Assembly (NCBI GenBank): GCA_005879315.1
Contig: VBLC01000039.1
Coordinates: forward strand, 1-64,000
Origin: Deltaproteobacteria bacterium
Lineage (GTDB): Bacteria; Myxococcota; Myxococcia; Myxococcales; 40CM-4-68-19
Reading direction: 5' to 3'
Length of the DNA: 64,000 bases
Made by a program: the position numbers and the translations under genes
Shown here: in pieces, positions 31,430 through 42,555 of the stretch
Layout: every line of letters begins with the position of its first letter
Position numbering within the stretch: position 1 is the first letter of the stretch
The notes under the pieces: model-generated
What the model was told of the DNA's origin: nothing
Databases searched by the model: none
Seen by the model: only the letters and a program-made list of their open reading frames with translations

Positions 31430-33871
31430 ATGCAGCCGCGAGAGCCGGCGCTGCTGAAGTCTGTCCGCGAGGCGGCAGCACGTGCACCTTGCCTCGAGGA
31501 CGCGTTGCGCGCTGCGCTGCAGCGCATCTGCGCCGCCACCGGATGGCAGGCGGGCCGCGTGGAATTTTCCCAGGATGCAGGCGAAGTTTCGCCGCGAATT
31601 CTCTGGCACCTGGATCGGCCCGAGCGCCTCGACGCTTTCCGGCGCATCGCCGAATCGCGCCGCGGCGGGCGGGGAAAGAACCTCGCCTCGGTGGTGCTGC
31701 GCGACGGCGCGCCGCAATGGCGCGCCCAGAAGGACGCCACCGCGGCCTCCGTCTTCGCCTTTCCCGCCATCTCCCACGAGCACACGCTGGCCGTGTTGGA
31801 GTTCTTCTCGCCCGCCGCCGATCCGCCGGAAGAGCCGGTGATGCGCGGCGTGGCCCGCGCCTGCGCCGAGCTGGGCAAGTTCATCGAGCACAAACCGGTC
31901 GAGCGGACGCTGCGCAAGGTGGAGCTCGGCTATCGCGATCTCTTCGAGAGCGTGGGCGAAGCGCTCATCGTCGTCGACCCGCGGACCGGCACGGTCCTCG
32001 AGGCGAACCCGCGCGCCAGCGAGCTGTATGGAATTCCCCGCGGCGAGCTCCTCGGCGGGCCGGTCGAGCGGCTCTGGGCCGATGCCTCCCTGGCGCGGGC
32101 CGCGATCGAGCGCGGCCGCCGCTTCGAGACCGCGCTGCAGCGCCACGACGGCCGTGAGCTGGTGCTGGAGGTGACCGCCAGCGGCGTGCAGTACCACGGC
32201 GAGGCGGCCACGCTGCTCCTGACCCGCGAGGTGACCCAGCGCGTGCGGGTGCTCGATGCGCTGCGCGCCTCCGAGCAGCGCTACCGCGTGCTCTTCGAGA
32301 ACAGCCCGCAGCCGATGTGGGTCGAGGACGCGGAGACGGGAAAGTTCCTCGCCGTCAATCAGGCCGCCATCCGCCATTACGGGTGGCCGCAGGATCGCTT
32401 CCTCTCGATGCGTTCGGCCGATCTGCGGCTCGACCCGGGAGTCGAGACCGACCTGCGCGCGGGGCCGGCCATCGAGCGGCACCGGACCGCCTCGGGAGCA
32501 GCTCACGATCTCGAGCTCTCGGCGCACGAGGTGATGTTCGAGGCGCGGCGCGCTCTTCTCGTCGCAGCGGCCGACGTCACCGCGCGGCGCAAGGCGCAGG
32601 CGCAACTGCTGCAAGCTGCCTTCTACGATCCTCTCACCGGTCTTCCCAACCGCGCGCTCTTGAAAGATCGCCTCGACGTCGCTTTCGCCCGCGCCAAAGG
32701 GCGCGAGGCGGCGCGCTTCGCCGTGCTCTTCCTCGACCTCGATCGTTTCAAGCTCGTCAACGACAGCCTCGGCCACCGCGCCGGCGACGAGCTCTTGATC
32801 CAGATCGCCCGCCGTCTGGAAGGATGCCGTCGCGCCGGCGACACCGTGGCGCGGCTGGGCGGCGACGAATTCACGCTGCTGGTCGAAGGCATCATCGACG
32901 CCGATGAGGCAGTGGCGGTGGCCGAGCGAGTCCACCGCGCGCTGGCGCCGCCCTTCCTGGTCGAGGGGCATGAAGTATTTGCTTCGGCAAGCATCGGCAT
33001 CGCCTTGGGCGGGCCGACCACCGAACGGCCGGAGCACCTCCTCCGCGACGCCGACACCGCCATGTACCGCGCCAAGGTGCGCGGCTGCCGCCACGCGGTC
33101 TTCGACTCCTCGATGCACGAGCGCGCCATGGCGGCTCTGCGGCTGGAGAACGAGCTGCGCCGCGCGCTCGAACGCGGGGAATTGCGCGTCCATTACCAGC
33201 CCATCGTCGATCTGAACGGCGGCCGCGCGCTGGGAGTGGAGGCGCTCGTTCGCTGGGAGCAGCGCGACCGCGGGCTGGTGATGCCGAGCGAGTTCATTCC
33301 GCTCGCCGAGGAGACCGGCCTGATCGTGCCGCTGGGACGGTGGGTGCTGGAAGAGGCCTGTCATGCGCTCTCGGTCCTGCCGGCGCCGCTGACGTTGGCG
33401 GTGAACCTCTCCGGCCGGCAGCTCTTGCAGCCCGACTTTCTCAACGACCTGGCTTCGCTGCTCGCCAAGCGGACGCTGGAACCGCACCGGCTTCGGCTGG
33501 AATTGACCGAGAGCATGCTGATGGGCAACGGTCCCCTGGCGATCGACGCGCTCGACCGCCTCCGCCAGCTGGGCGTGCGCCTTTGCATCGACGACTTCGG
33601 CACCGGCTACTCGTCGCTCAGCTACCTGCACGAGCTGCCCATCGACACCCTCAAGATCGACAAGTCCTTCGTACAGGCGATGGGGGAGGACGAGCGGAAG
33701 ATCAAGATCGTCCAGTCGATCCTGCTGCTCGGGAAGGGGCTCGACATCGAGGTGGTGGCCGAGGGCGTGGAGACGGAGGCGCAGGCCGACCACCTGCGGC
33801 GCCTCGGCTGCGAACGGGCGCAAGGGTATCTCTTTGCCCGGCCGGTGCCGCTCGAGCATTTGTCTCTCTGA
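31430..33871 (+). CDS. GAF-PAS-PAS-GGDEF-EAL cyclic-di-GMP enzyme
   Basis: 813 residues, soluble. A GAF-like N-terminus (~20-160), two PAS domains (~165-290 and ~285-400), a GGDEF domain (~405-570) and an EAL domain (~575-810). The cyclase motif RLGGDEF is intact, and an RxxD inhibitory site (RAGD) lies five residues before it. The phosphodiesterase motifs EALVRW, NLSGRQL, ELTESML, IDDFGTGYSSL and LKIDKSFV are also intact. Both synthesis and breakdown of cyclic-di-GMP are therefore possible, presumably switched by the sensory domains. SD AAGGAG precedes the ATG. Confidence 0.94.
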   Translation: MQPREPALLKSVREAAARAPCLEDALRAALQRICAATGWQAGRVEFSQDAGEVSPRILWHLDRPERLDAFRRIAESRRGGRGKNLASVVLRDGAPQWRAQKDATAASVFAFPAISHEHTLAVLEFFSPAADPPEEPVMRGVARACAELGKFIEHKPVERTLRKVELGYRDLFESVGEALIVVDPRTGTVLEANPRASELYGIPRGELLGGPVERLWADASLARAAIERGRRFETALQRHDGRELVLEVTASGVQYHGEAATLLLTREVTQRVRVLDALRASEQRYRVLFENSPQPMWVEDAETGKFLAVNQAAIRHYGWPQDRFLSMRSADLRLDPGVETDLRAGPAIERHRTASGAAHDLELSAHEVMFEARRALLVAAADVTARRKAQAQLLQAAFYDPLTGLPNRALLKDRLDVAFARAKGREAARFAVLFLDLDRFKLVNDSLGHRAGDELLIQIARRLEGCRRAGDTVARLGGDEFTLLVEGIIDADEAVAVAERVHRALAPPFLVEGHEVFASASIGIALGGPTTERPEHLLRDADTAMYRAKVRGCRHAVFDSSMHERAMAALRLENELRRALERGELRVHYQPIVDLNGGRALGVEALVRWEQRDRGLVMPSEFIPLAEETGLIVPLGRWVLEEACHALSVLPAPLTLAVNLSGRQLLQPDFLNDLASLLAKRTLEPHRLRLELTESMLMGNGPLAIDALDRLRQLGVRLCIDDFGTGYSSLSYLHELPIDTLKIDKSFVQAMGEDERKIKIVQSILLLGKGLDIEVVAEGVETEAQADHLRRLGCERAQGYLFARPVPLEHLSL

Positions 33872-33895
33872 CAAAGAGTTGTACCTTGCGCCGTC

Positions 33896-36073
33896 ATGCT
33901 CGCGATCGCGATTGCGCTCCTGGCGGCGACCGCCGAAAAGGATCTGCAGTTCCTCAAGGACCTGGCCGAGACGCGCAGCTGGCGACTGGGGCGGCCAACC
34001 TCGGTGCGCGTCACTCCCGACGGCAGCCGCGTGCTCTTCCTCCGCACTCCGCCGCGCAGCCCTGAGAGCCGCCTCTACTCCTTCGACGTCGCAACCGGGC
34101 AGCTGCGCGAGCTGATCAAGCCCGAAGAAGTGCTCAAGGGCGGCGAAGAGCAGCTCACGCCTGAGGAGCGCTCGCGCCGCGAGCGCATGCGCGTCACGCT
34201 GCGCGGCTTCACCTCCTTCGATCTCTCCGACGACGGAAGCCTCGTCCTGGTCTCGCTCTCGGGCCGCGCCTACGCCGTCCCTGCAGCGGGCGGTGCGTCG
34301 CGGGAAGTCGTGGGGCCCGACGACAAGGGAAACGCGATCTTCGATCCGCGGCTCTCTCCCGACGGGAAGAGCGTCTCGTTCGTCCGCGCCGGCGAGCTCT
34401 GGGTCGCGCCGGTCGCGGGAGGCCGGGCCCGCCAGCTCACGTCAGGCGCGACGCCGCTGCGGACACACGCGCAGGCCGAGTTCATCGCGCAGGAGGAGCT
34501 GTCGCGCTTCAACGGCTACTGGTGGTCGCCCGACTCGCGCTTTCTCGTCTTCGAGGAGGCGGACCTGAGCGAAGTCGAGAGGCTCGATTTCACCGACCCG
34601 GCCCATCCCGAGCGGCCGGGCGGCGAGACTCCCTATCCGCGGCCGGGACATCGAAATGCCCGCATCTCCTTTGCCATCGTGCCCGCGCAGGGCGGCCGCG
34701 CCGTTCCCATCGATCACGACCGCAAGCAGTGGGAATACGTCTCGCACGTCGACTGGCCCAAGGGCGGTCCGCTCCATCTGGTGGTGCTGGACCGCGAGCA
34801 GAAGAACGAGGCGCTGCTCGCGGTCGACCCCCGGACGGGAAAGACGCGCGAGCTGATCCGCGAGCACGACGACGCCTGGATCAACGCCGAGCACGACCTG
34901 CGCTGGCTGCGCGACGGCTCCGGATTTTTCTGGGCGAGCGAGCGCAACGGGGCCTGGCAACTGCAGTTCCACCAACCCGACGGGGCGCTCGTGCGCGAGC
35001 TGACCAGCCCCGATTTCGGCTTCGCAAAACTGCTTCACGTCGACGAGCGGAAGCGCGAGGTGGTGGTGCAGAGGAGGGCCGAGCCGGTCGACGAACAGAT
35101 CTTCGCCATCGCGATGGAGGGAGGCCAGGTCCGCGCGCTCACGGAGGGGCCGGACAACCACGACGCGATCTATGCGCGCGATGCGAGTGCGCACGTGCTC
35201 ATCACCTCGCCGTCCGGCGCGACGTCCCGGGTGCAGGTGGTGCGTGCCGACGGATCGATCGCCGGCGAGCTGCCCGCGGTCAGCGAGCCCCTGCCCTTCG
35301 ACGTCCGGCTGGAGGTCGCCAAGCGCGCGGATTTCTGGACGGCTCTCATCCGGCCGCACGACTTCGATGCGCGGCGCAAATATCCCGTGCTGCTCAAAGT
35401 CTACGGCGGGCCGCACGTGAACAGCGTGCATCGATCGGCGCCGGGATACATCGCCGAGCAATGGATCGCCGATCACGGCTTCATCGTCGCCCAGGCGGAC
35501 GGCCGCGGCACGCCGGGCCGCGGCCGCGCCTGGGAGCGCGCCATCGCGATGAAGTTCGCCGAGGTGCCTCTCGAAGATCAGGTGTCGGCGCTGCGGGCGA
35601 TGGCCGCGCAGGAGCCCGCCATGGACCTCTCGCGCGTGGGCGTGATGGGCCACAGCTTCGGCGGTTTCATGGCCGCGCTTTCCGTCATGCGCCGGCCCGA
35701 TGTCTTTCGCGCCGGCGTGGCGGGCGCGCCGGTGGTCGATTGGATGAACTATGATACCTGCTATACGGAACGATACTTGGGGATTCCGCCGCCCTCAGGG
35801 CATAGCGATGCCTATGCCGTGAACGGGCTGCTCGCCTTTGCCAGGGATCTGCAGCGGCCGCTGCTCTTGATGCACGGTACCGCCGACGACAACGTGCATT
35901 TCGCCGAGTCGCTGCTCCTGCTCGATGCCGTCTTCAGAGCCGGCCGGAGCGAGAACGTCGATTTCCTTCCCTTCGCCGGACAGACGCACCTCTTCCACGA
36001 GCCGGTGCTGATGCAGCGCTACTGGCAGCGCGTCTTTGATTTCCTCGAGGTGAATCTCATTTCTGCGCGCTGA
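33896..36073 (+). CDS. Dipeptidyl-peptidase IV-like S9 serine peptidase
   Basis: 725 residues: a beta-propeller (~40-480) followed by an alpha/beta hydrolase domain. The triad is Ser587 in MGHSFGGF, Asp664 in HGTADDNVHF and His698 in GQTHLFH. The double-glutamate motif that grips the peptide N-terminus appears as AQEELSRFNGYWWSPD. A short hydrophobic N-terminus may act as a signal peptide. It would remove X-Pro dipeptides from peptides. It overlaps the convergent M48 gene by 17 bp. Confidence 0.92.
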   Translation: MLAIAIALLAATAEKDLQFLKDLAETRSWRLGRPTSVRVTPDGSRVLFLRTPPRSPESRLYSFDVATGQLRELIKPEEVLKGGEEQLTPEERSRRERMRVTLRGFTSFDLSDDGSLVLVSLSGRAYAVPAAGGASREVVGPDDKGNAIFDPRLSPDGKSVSFVRAGELWVAPVAGGRARQLTSGATPLRTHAQAEFIAQEELSRFNGYWWSPDSRFLVFEEADLSEVERLDFTDPAHPERPGGETPYPRPGHRNARISFAIVPAQGGRAVPIDHDRKQWEYVSHVDWPKGGPLHLVVLDREQKNEALLAVDPRTGKTRELIREHDDAWINAEHDLRWLRDGSGFFWASERNGAWQLQFHQPDGALVRELTSPDFGFAKLLHVDERKREVVVQRRAEPVDEQIFAIAMEGGQVRALTEGPDNHDAIYARDASAHVLITSPSGATSRVQVVRADGSIAGELPAVSEPLPFDVRLEVAKRADFWTALIRPHDFDARRKYPVLLKVYGGPHVNSVHRSAPGYIAEQWIADHGFIVAQADGRGTPGRGRAWERAIAMKFAEVPLEDQVSALRAMAAQEPAMDLSRVGVMGHSFGGFMAALSVMRRPDVFRAGVAGAPVVDWMNYDTCYTERYLGIPPPSGHSDAYAVNGLLAFARDLQRPLLLMHGTADDNVHFAESLLLLDAVFRAGRSENVDFLPFAGQTHLFHEPVLMQRYWQRVFDFLEVNLISAR

Positions 36074-37499
36074 CGCCGCCGACGATCTGCTTCGCCGGCC
36101 CGGCCTGCAACGTCCCGTCCTTGTCCACGCCATTGAGCAGCGCCACCACCTCCGGCTTGACCGACGAAGGATAAGCGCCGGTGAACTCCTTCACGCTCAT
36201 CGCGCGGTCGAGGTGAACCACCTTGACGCGGGCAGGCTGCACGTTGAGCGCCGCGGAGTCGCTCAGGGTCGCGAAGCTCCCCATCGAGGCGCGGAAGGTT
36301 TGATCATAGGACTGCTCCTTCCCCGCCGCCGTGTATCCGAAGATCGCGTACGTCGTGCCTTGGTGCGCGAGAAAAGTCGCAAGACCTTCGATGGGCCCCT
36401 GCTGCGTGGTTCCTGCGAAATACGCCGAGACCGCCGAGCTGCCGTGGATGGTGCCCTGCGCCGCCGCGCCCTGCTTCACCCCCTGTTGCGAAAAGAATTT
36501 CTGCGCCGCTTCCTGCGGCGAGAGCTTCCCCGCCGAGGCGAGCTGCATCATCGCGTCCTGCTGCGGGCTCACGGCTACCACCGCCTGCGGCGTGTTCTCG
36601 TGCTGCCAGCCTTTGGGCAGCTCGATCTGGAACTTCAGCTCCGGGTGGAGGAAGGTATCGCCTTTGAAGTATCCCTGGCGCGGATCGTCGCCGAAAGGGA
36701 TGCCGTCGATCATCGAGAGATACTTCTCGCGATCGACCCTGAGCGTGGACGGGTCGCCCTTCAACTCCGTCTTGAGCCGCTCCTGCGTCGCCTCCAGCCG
36801 ATGCTCGGGAATGGGATGCGTCTGCGCCCATTCGGGCAGCTTGCCCGCCGACGCTCCGCCCGCCGACTCGACGCCGAGACCGCCCAGCATCTGGAAGAGC
36901 CCGATCATCTGCCGCGGGTCGTAGCCGGCCTTGGTCATGAAGCGAAAGCCCATCTCGTCGGCTTGCGTCTCGTCGGTGCGGGAGAACTGGAGGAAGAGAA
37001 GTTGCATCCCTGCACCCGCCACTTGCGCCAGCTGCGCCATCGTCGGCGAGACGATGGAAGCGATGCCCAGGCCGACCTGCGCCAGCTGGGCCTTGCTCAG
37101 CATGTTGGCGCTGTGCCGCGCGGAAATGTGGCCTGTCTCGTGGCCCATCACCGCGACGAGCTCCGCCTCGCTGTTCAAATGACCGAGGATTCCGCGGGTG
37201 ATGAAGATGGGCCCGCCCGGCAGCGCGAAGGCGTTGACCGCCGCGTCCTCGACGATCATGTACGAGAAAGGCAAGTTGGGACGGCCGCTGTTGGCGGCGA
37301 GCGGCTTGCCCAGATCGGCGACGTACTGCTCCAGCTTCGGGTCGCGATAGATGCCCATCGTCTGGATCACTTCCTGCTTCGCCTGCTGGCCCATCTCGAT
37401 CTCCTGGGACTCGGGGATGAGATCGAGCTGCAGCTTTCCGGTGGCTGGGTTGCGCACGCAGGCGCAGAGCAGGAAGAGAAACCAGGGGAGATTGCGCAT
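36057..37499 (-). CDS. M48-family metalloprotease lipoprotein
   Basis: 480 residues. Lipoprotein signal (NLPWFLFLLCAC, Cys14). Zinc site HETGH (H120, E121, H124) with the third ligand E177 in RTDETQADE, as in BepA/YfgC-like M48B peptidases involved in outer-membrane quality control. The C-terminal ~45 residues (YPSSVKPEVVALLNGVDKDG) are LysM-like. The Met at 37499 is chosen because it opens the lipoprotein signal. Confidence 0.9.
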   Translation of the reverse strand: MRNLPWFLFLLCACVRNPATGKLQLDLIPESQEIEMGQQAKQEVIQTMGIYRDPKLEQYVADLGKPLAANSGRPNLPFSYMIVEDAAVNAFALPGGPIFITRGILGHLNSEAELVAVMGHETGHISARHSANMLSKAQLAQVGLGIASIVSPTMAQLAQVAGAGMQLLFLQFSRTDETQADEMGFRFMTKAGYDPRQMIGLFQMLGGLGVESAGGASAGKLPEWAQTHPIPEHRLEATQERLKTELKGDPSTLRVDREKYLSMIDGIPFGDDPRQGYFKGDTFLHPELKFQIELPKGWQHENTPQAVVAVSPQQDAMMQLASAGKLSPQEAAQKFFSQQGVKQGAAAQGTIHGSSAVSAYFAGTTQQGPIEGLATFLAHQGTTYAIFGYTAAGKEQSYDQTFRASMGSFATLSDSAALNVQPARVKVVHLDRAMSVKEFTGAYPSSVKPEVVALLNGVDKDGTLQAGPAKQIVGGVSAQK

Positions 37500-37555
37500 G
37501 GCCCGGCACGTTAAGCGCGCTCGAGCAGGGCGCCAGCGCGGGCCGCAGCTCTTTT

Positions 37556-38206
37556 TCACTGCCTGACGTTCACCTTGATCTCTTCGCGGCGCACGCGGCG
37601 CAAGGAGAGCTCGTAGCGACGGACCCAGAGGCTGGCGCGGATCATCGCCACCCGATTCTTCTCGCGAAAGATCGGCCGCGCGGCGATCATCCTCCAGGAG
37701 GTGACTTCCTCGAGCGACCAGTCTTCGCAGCACAAGGTCTCGGCCGGCTTGAGCAGCGACTGCGCCTTGGCCTCCAGCTCGGGGATGTCCGGCACCAGGC
37801 ACTGCGGCGGCGAGGGCGACAGACCGAGCATGCACCAGCTGCGCGAGGCCCCGGTGGCGGAGAACGCGCGCACCAGGATCCAACGGCTGCCGAAGAAGCC
37901 GACGTCCTCGATCGAGGCGGCGGAGGGATCGATCACGTTGGTGAATCCCCAGATGTCTCCGTCCTCGCCGGAGACGACGACGTAGTCGGCGCCCTTCACG
38001 GTCTTGAATCCCGGCGCGGGGCAACGGCGCCAGTCGACGGTCACGTCGCCGAGCGCGGTGCCGGCCGTCTGGTGGCGGACCACTTTGCACGAGGCGGCGG
38101 CCTTCTTCAGGTCGGCAAAGCACGCCGGCTTGCCTTCGCCGCAGGTGGTCTCGAGCGGACGCCAGCTGGCGATGAGCAGGGCGAGAGCCGCGATGGAGAA
38201 GTTCAC
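37556..38206 (-). CDS. Exported Cys-rich protein, unknown
   Basis: 216 residues. The N-terminus (MNFSIAALALLIASW) looks like a signal peptide. Eight cysteines lie in the mature part (for example ETTCGEGKPACF and AETLCCEDWS), consistent with disulfides in the periplasm. The C-terminus is basic (RRYELSLRRVRREEIKV). I recognise no domain. It follows the M48 gene on the same strand by position only: it lies upstream of it, with 56 bp between. Confidence 0.6.
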   Translation of the reverse strand: MNFSIAALALLIASWRPLETTCGEGKPACFADLKKAAASCKVVRHQTAGTALGDVTVDWRRCPAPGFKTVKGADYVVVSGEDGDIWGFTNVIDPSAASIEDVGFFGSRWILVRAFSATGASRSWCMLGLSPSPPQCLVPDIPELEAKAQSLLKPAETLCCEDWSLEEVTSWRMIAARPIFREKNRVAMIRASLWVRRYELSLRRVRREEIKVNVRQ

Positions 38207-38250
38207 GGAGCCGACTTAGTAGCATGGGCCGCCGTTCTTTCGCGTGATAG

Positions 38251-39357
38251 ATGTCGGCCATGCCGCGCATCGCCGACCGCGTCCTGCAGCTCGGCACCGA
38301 GACCGCACTCGACGTGCTGGTCAAGGCGCGCGCGCTCGAGCAGCGCGGCCGGCGCGTCATCCATCTGGAAGTCGGCGAGCCCGACTTCCCCACGCCCCAG
38401 CACATCGTCGAGGCGGGCGTGCGCGCGCTGCGCGATGGACACACCCGCTACGGCGCGCCGGCGGGGCTCCCGGAATTGCGCGAGGCGATCCATCCCGGCG
38501 CTCCCGACCGCGTCGTCGTGGCGCCCGGCGCCAAGCCGCTCATCTTTTTCGGCATCCTCGCGACCCTCGCGCCGGGGGACGAGGCGCTCGTCCCCGACCC
38601 TGGCTTTCCCATCTACGCGAGCATGGTGCGCTTCTGCGGCGGCGTGCCGGTGCCGCTCGACCTCGAGTCGCCCGCCATCACGCCGCGCACGCGGCTCGTC
38701 ATCGTCAATTCACCTTGCAATCCCACCGGCGAGGTCGTCAGCGAAGAGCACCTCCGCGGTCTCGCGGCGCTCGCCGAGAAGAACGACCTCTGGGTCATCT
38801 CCGACGAGATCTACCGGCGCATCATCTACGGTCCCGAGCCGCGCTCGATCGCGGCGCTCATCCCCGACCGCACCATCGTCGTCGACGGTTTCTCGAAGTG
38901 CTACGCGATGACCGGCTGGCGCCTCGGCTACGGCGTCTTCCCGCCGGCGCTCGCGCCCCACGCCGTGCGGCTGGTGATCAACTCCAACACCTGCACGGCG
39001 GCGTTCGTGCAGCGCGCCGGGCTCGCAGCGCTTCGCGGGCCGCAGGACGCCGTCGCCGCGATGGTGGCCGAGTTCCGCCGCCGCCGCGACGCGATCGTCT
39101 CGGCGCTGGAGCGGGTCGAAGGCGTGCGCTGCAAGTCGCCCGACGGCGCCTTCTACGCCTTCCCCGATGTGCGCGCGCTGCCGCTTCCGGCCGGAGCGCT
39201 GGCCGATCGCCTGCTCGAGGAAGAAGGCGTCGCGGTCCTCGACGGCGCCGGGTTCGGTCCGCGCGGCGCCGGCCACCTGCGCTTCTCCTTCGCCGCCTCG
39301 CTCGAAGATCTGCGGGAAGCGGCCGATCGCTTCGCGCGTCTCGTCTCGCGCCTCTGA
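38251..39357 (+). CDS. PLP-dependent class I/II aminotransferase
   Basis: 368 residues. Fold-type I aminotransferase: HLEVGEPDFPTP near the N-terminus, YGAPAGLPELREAI, NSPCNPTGEV, SDEIYRRIIY, and the PLP lysine in VDGFSKCYAMTGWRLGY. The C-terminal arginine is in GHLRFSFA. The substrate is unknown. After LREAI the sequence goes directly to HPGAPDRVVVAPGAKP, about 14 residues shorter than most relatives. An alternative Met lies three codons in. Confidence 0.9.
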   Translation: MSAMPRIADRVLQLGTETALDVLVKARALEQRGRRVIHLEVGEPDFPTPQHIVEAGVRALRDGHTRYGAPAGLPELREAIHPGAPDRVVVAPGAKPLIFFGILATLAPGDEALVPDPGFPIYASMVRFCGGVPVPLDLESPAITPRTRLVIVNSPCNPTGEVVSEEHLRGLAALAEKNDLWVISDEIYRRIIYGPEPRSIAALIPDRTIVVDGFSKCYAMTGWRLGYGVFPPALAPHAVRLVINSNTCTAAFVQRAGLAALRGPQDAVAAMVAEFRRRRDAIVSALERVEGVRCKSPDGAFYAFPDVRALPLPAGALADRLLEEEGVAVLDGAGFGPRGAGHLRFSFAASLEDLREAADRFARLVSRL

Positions 39358-39430
39358 GGGCGGCGCGCCTTGACTGCGGCGTTTTCTCGGACCAAGGTCG
39401 CCGCCTCCACCCACCGCCAGGAGCCGAACG

Positions 39431-40573
39431 ATGATCCGTCTTGCCGCCCTCGCGCTGCTCGCCGTCTCCACCGCGTCCGCCGCGCCGGTGAAGCTGGGAG
39501 TGATCAACTCCATGACCGGCCCCGAGGCGCCCATCGGCGAGGACATCACCAACGGCATCAAGCTCGCCCTCGAAGATCTGAAAAAGAAAGGCATCGAGGT
39601 GCAGGTCGTCTGGGAAGACGACACCGGCAAGCAGCAAGTGGGGATCAGCGCGATGGAGAAGCTCGCCACCCGCGACGAAGTGGCGGGCGTGGTCGGCGCG
39701 TACACCTCGGCCGTGACGGAGGCCGTGGCGAAGACTGCCGAGCGATACAAGACCGCGCTGGTGAATCCGGTCGCCTCGAAGGAGGAGATCACCCGGCACG
39801 GATACAAATGGGTGTTCCGCGTCTCGGCCACGACGCGCGACTACGCCTCGGTCCTGCTCGACATGGCGACGACCCTGGGCACCCCGAAGACGATCGCCAT
39901 CCTCAACGAGAACACCGATTTCGGCACTTCGGGCGCGCGGTCGGCGAAGGAGTATGCGGAGAAGAAAGGCCTCAAGGTGGTCTTCAACGAATCGTATTCC
40001 AAAGGCTCGCCCGACTACCGTTCGACGCTCGCCAACATGAAGAGCAACAACCCTGACCTCGTCTTCATGGTGTCGTACGTCGCCGACGCCATCCTTCTCA
40101 TGCGTCAGGCGCGCGAGCTGGGGCTGACACCGCAGGCCTTTCTCGGCGCCGGCGCCGGCTTCGCCAACGAGCAGTTCGCCAAGGAGTCGAACATCTCGCA
40201 CGGCGTCTTCTCCAGCACGCAGTGGACTCCGGCGGTGAAGTGGCCGGGCGCGAAGGAGTTCGCGCAGGTGTACGCCAAGCGCTACGGCAAGCCGGCGAGC
40301 TATCACGCCGCCACGGCCTACACTGCGATGTCCATCCTCGCCGAGGTCGCGTCCAAGGCGAACGGCGACCGCGAGAAGATCCGCGAGGCCCTCGAGACCG
40401 GCAGCTGGAACACGCTCGACGGCGAGGTGAAGTTCGCCGACTACGAAGGGTACACGCACCAGAACAAGCACCAGATGCTGGTCGACCAGATCCAGAGCGG
40501 GAAGTTCGTCACCGTCTGGCCGAAGGAGCTGGCGACGGGCAAGGCAATCTGGCCGTTCCCTGGATGGAAGTGA
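39431..40573 (+). CDS. Periplasmic branched-chain amino acid/amide-type binding protein
   Basis: 380 residues with a signal peptide (MIRLAALALLAVSTASA). The type I periplasmic-binding fold is clear: VKLGVINSMTGPEAPIGEDI, then ALVNPVASKEEITRHGYKWV and DFGTSGARSAKEYAEKKG. It belongs to the LivK/AmiC/UrtA superfamily, but no permease or ATPase gene accompanies it. It converges on glnK with one base between the stops. The ligand cannot be inferred. Confidence 0.88.
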   Translation: MIRLAALALLAVSTASAAPVKLGVINSMTGPEAPIGEDITNGIKLALEDLKKKGIEVQVVWEDDTGKQQVGISAMEKLATRDEVAGVVGAYTSAVTEAVAKTAERYKTALVNPVASKEEITRHGYKWVFRVSATTRDYASVLLDMATTLGTPKTIAILNENTDFGTSGARSAKEYAEKKGLKVVFNESYSKGSPDYRSTLANMKSNNPDLVFMVSYVADAILLMRQARELGLTPQAFLGAGAGFANEQFAKESNISHGVFSSTQWTPAVKWPGAKEFAQVYAKRYGKPASYHAATAYTAMSILAEVASKANGDREKIREALETGSWNTLDGEVKFADYEGYTHQNKHQMLVDQIQSGKFVTVWPKELATGKAIWPFPGWK

Positions 40574-40574
40574 C

Positions 40575-42281
<1,707 letters not shown>

Positions 42282-42330
42282 TCACGCGGCGCGTCCGTCG
42301 AGGGGAACGCGCGCGGGTTTGATCTCGCCA

Positions 42331-42372
42331 GACAACAATGTATGAAGTCACTCCATCAGCGACATTTTTGTA
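42331..42372. promoter_or_regulatory. Paired activator sites, amt proximal pair
   Basis: Two 12-bp sites, GACAACAATGTA (42331-42342) and GACATTTTTGTA (42361-42372), start-to-start 30 bp. Their centres fall near -87 and -117 of the predicted amt start, the usual range for sigma-54 enhancer sites. The second is also inside a longer dyad (CGACAT...ATGTCG, 42360-42377). The protein that binds is inferred to be the adjacent activator. Confidence 0.6.
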
Positions 42373-42469
42373 TGTCGGCGTCGTCAGCCGTTCTTCCACC
42401 CGGGCGCTGCGGCGGCCGCCTCGGGCAACTGCACTCCGCAAGAGTTACCGGCCGCGCAGACCTTCAGAA

Positions 42470-42511
42470 TACAAAAAGGTAGTATTAGCGTGTTGAGGCG
42501 ACAAAATTGTC
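42470..42511. promoter_or_regulatory. Paired activator sites, distal to amt and before the activator gene
   Basis: TACAAAAAGGTA (42470-42481) and GACAAAATTGTC (42500-42511), again 30 bp start to start. They lie at about -226 and -256 relative to amt and 45-86 bp ahead of the activator's GTG start, so they could serve both directions, including autoregulation. The rest of the 320 bp gap shows no gene. Confidence 0.55.
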
Positions 42512-42555
42512 CCTGAGCTTGCGGCGCGACCTCCGCCCTGCTAGGCAACCTTTTC

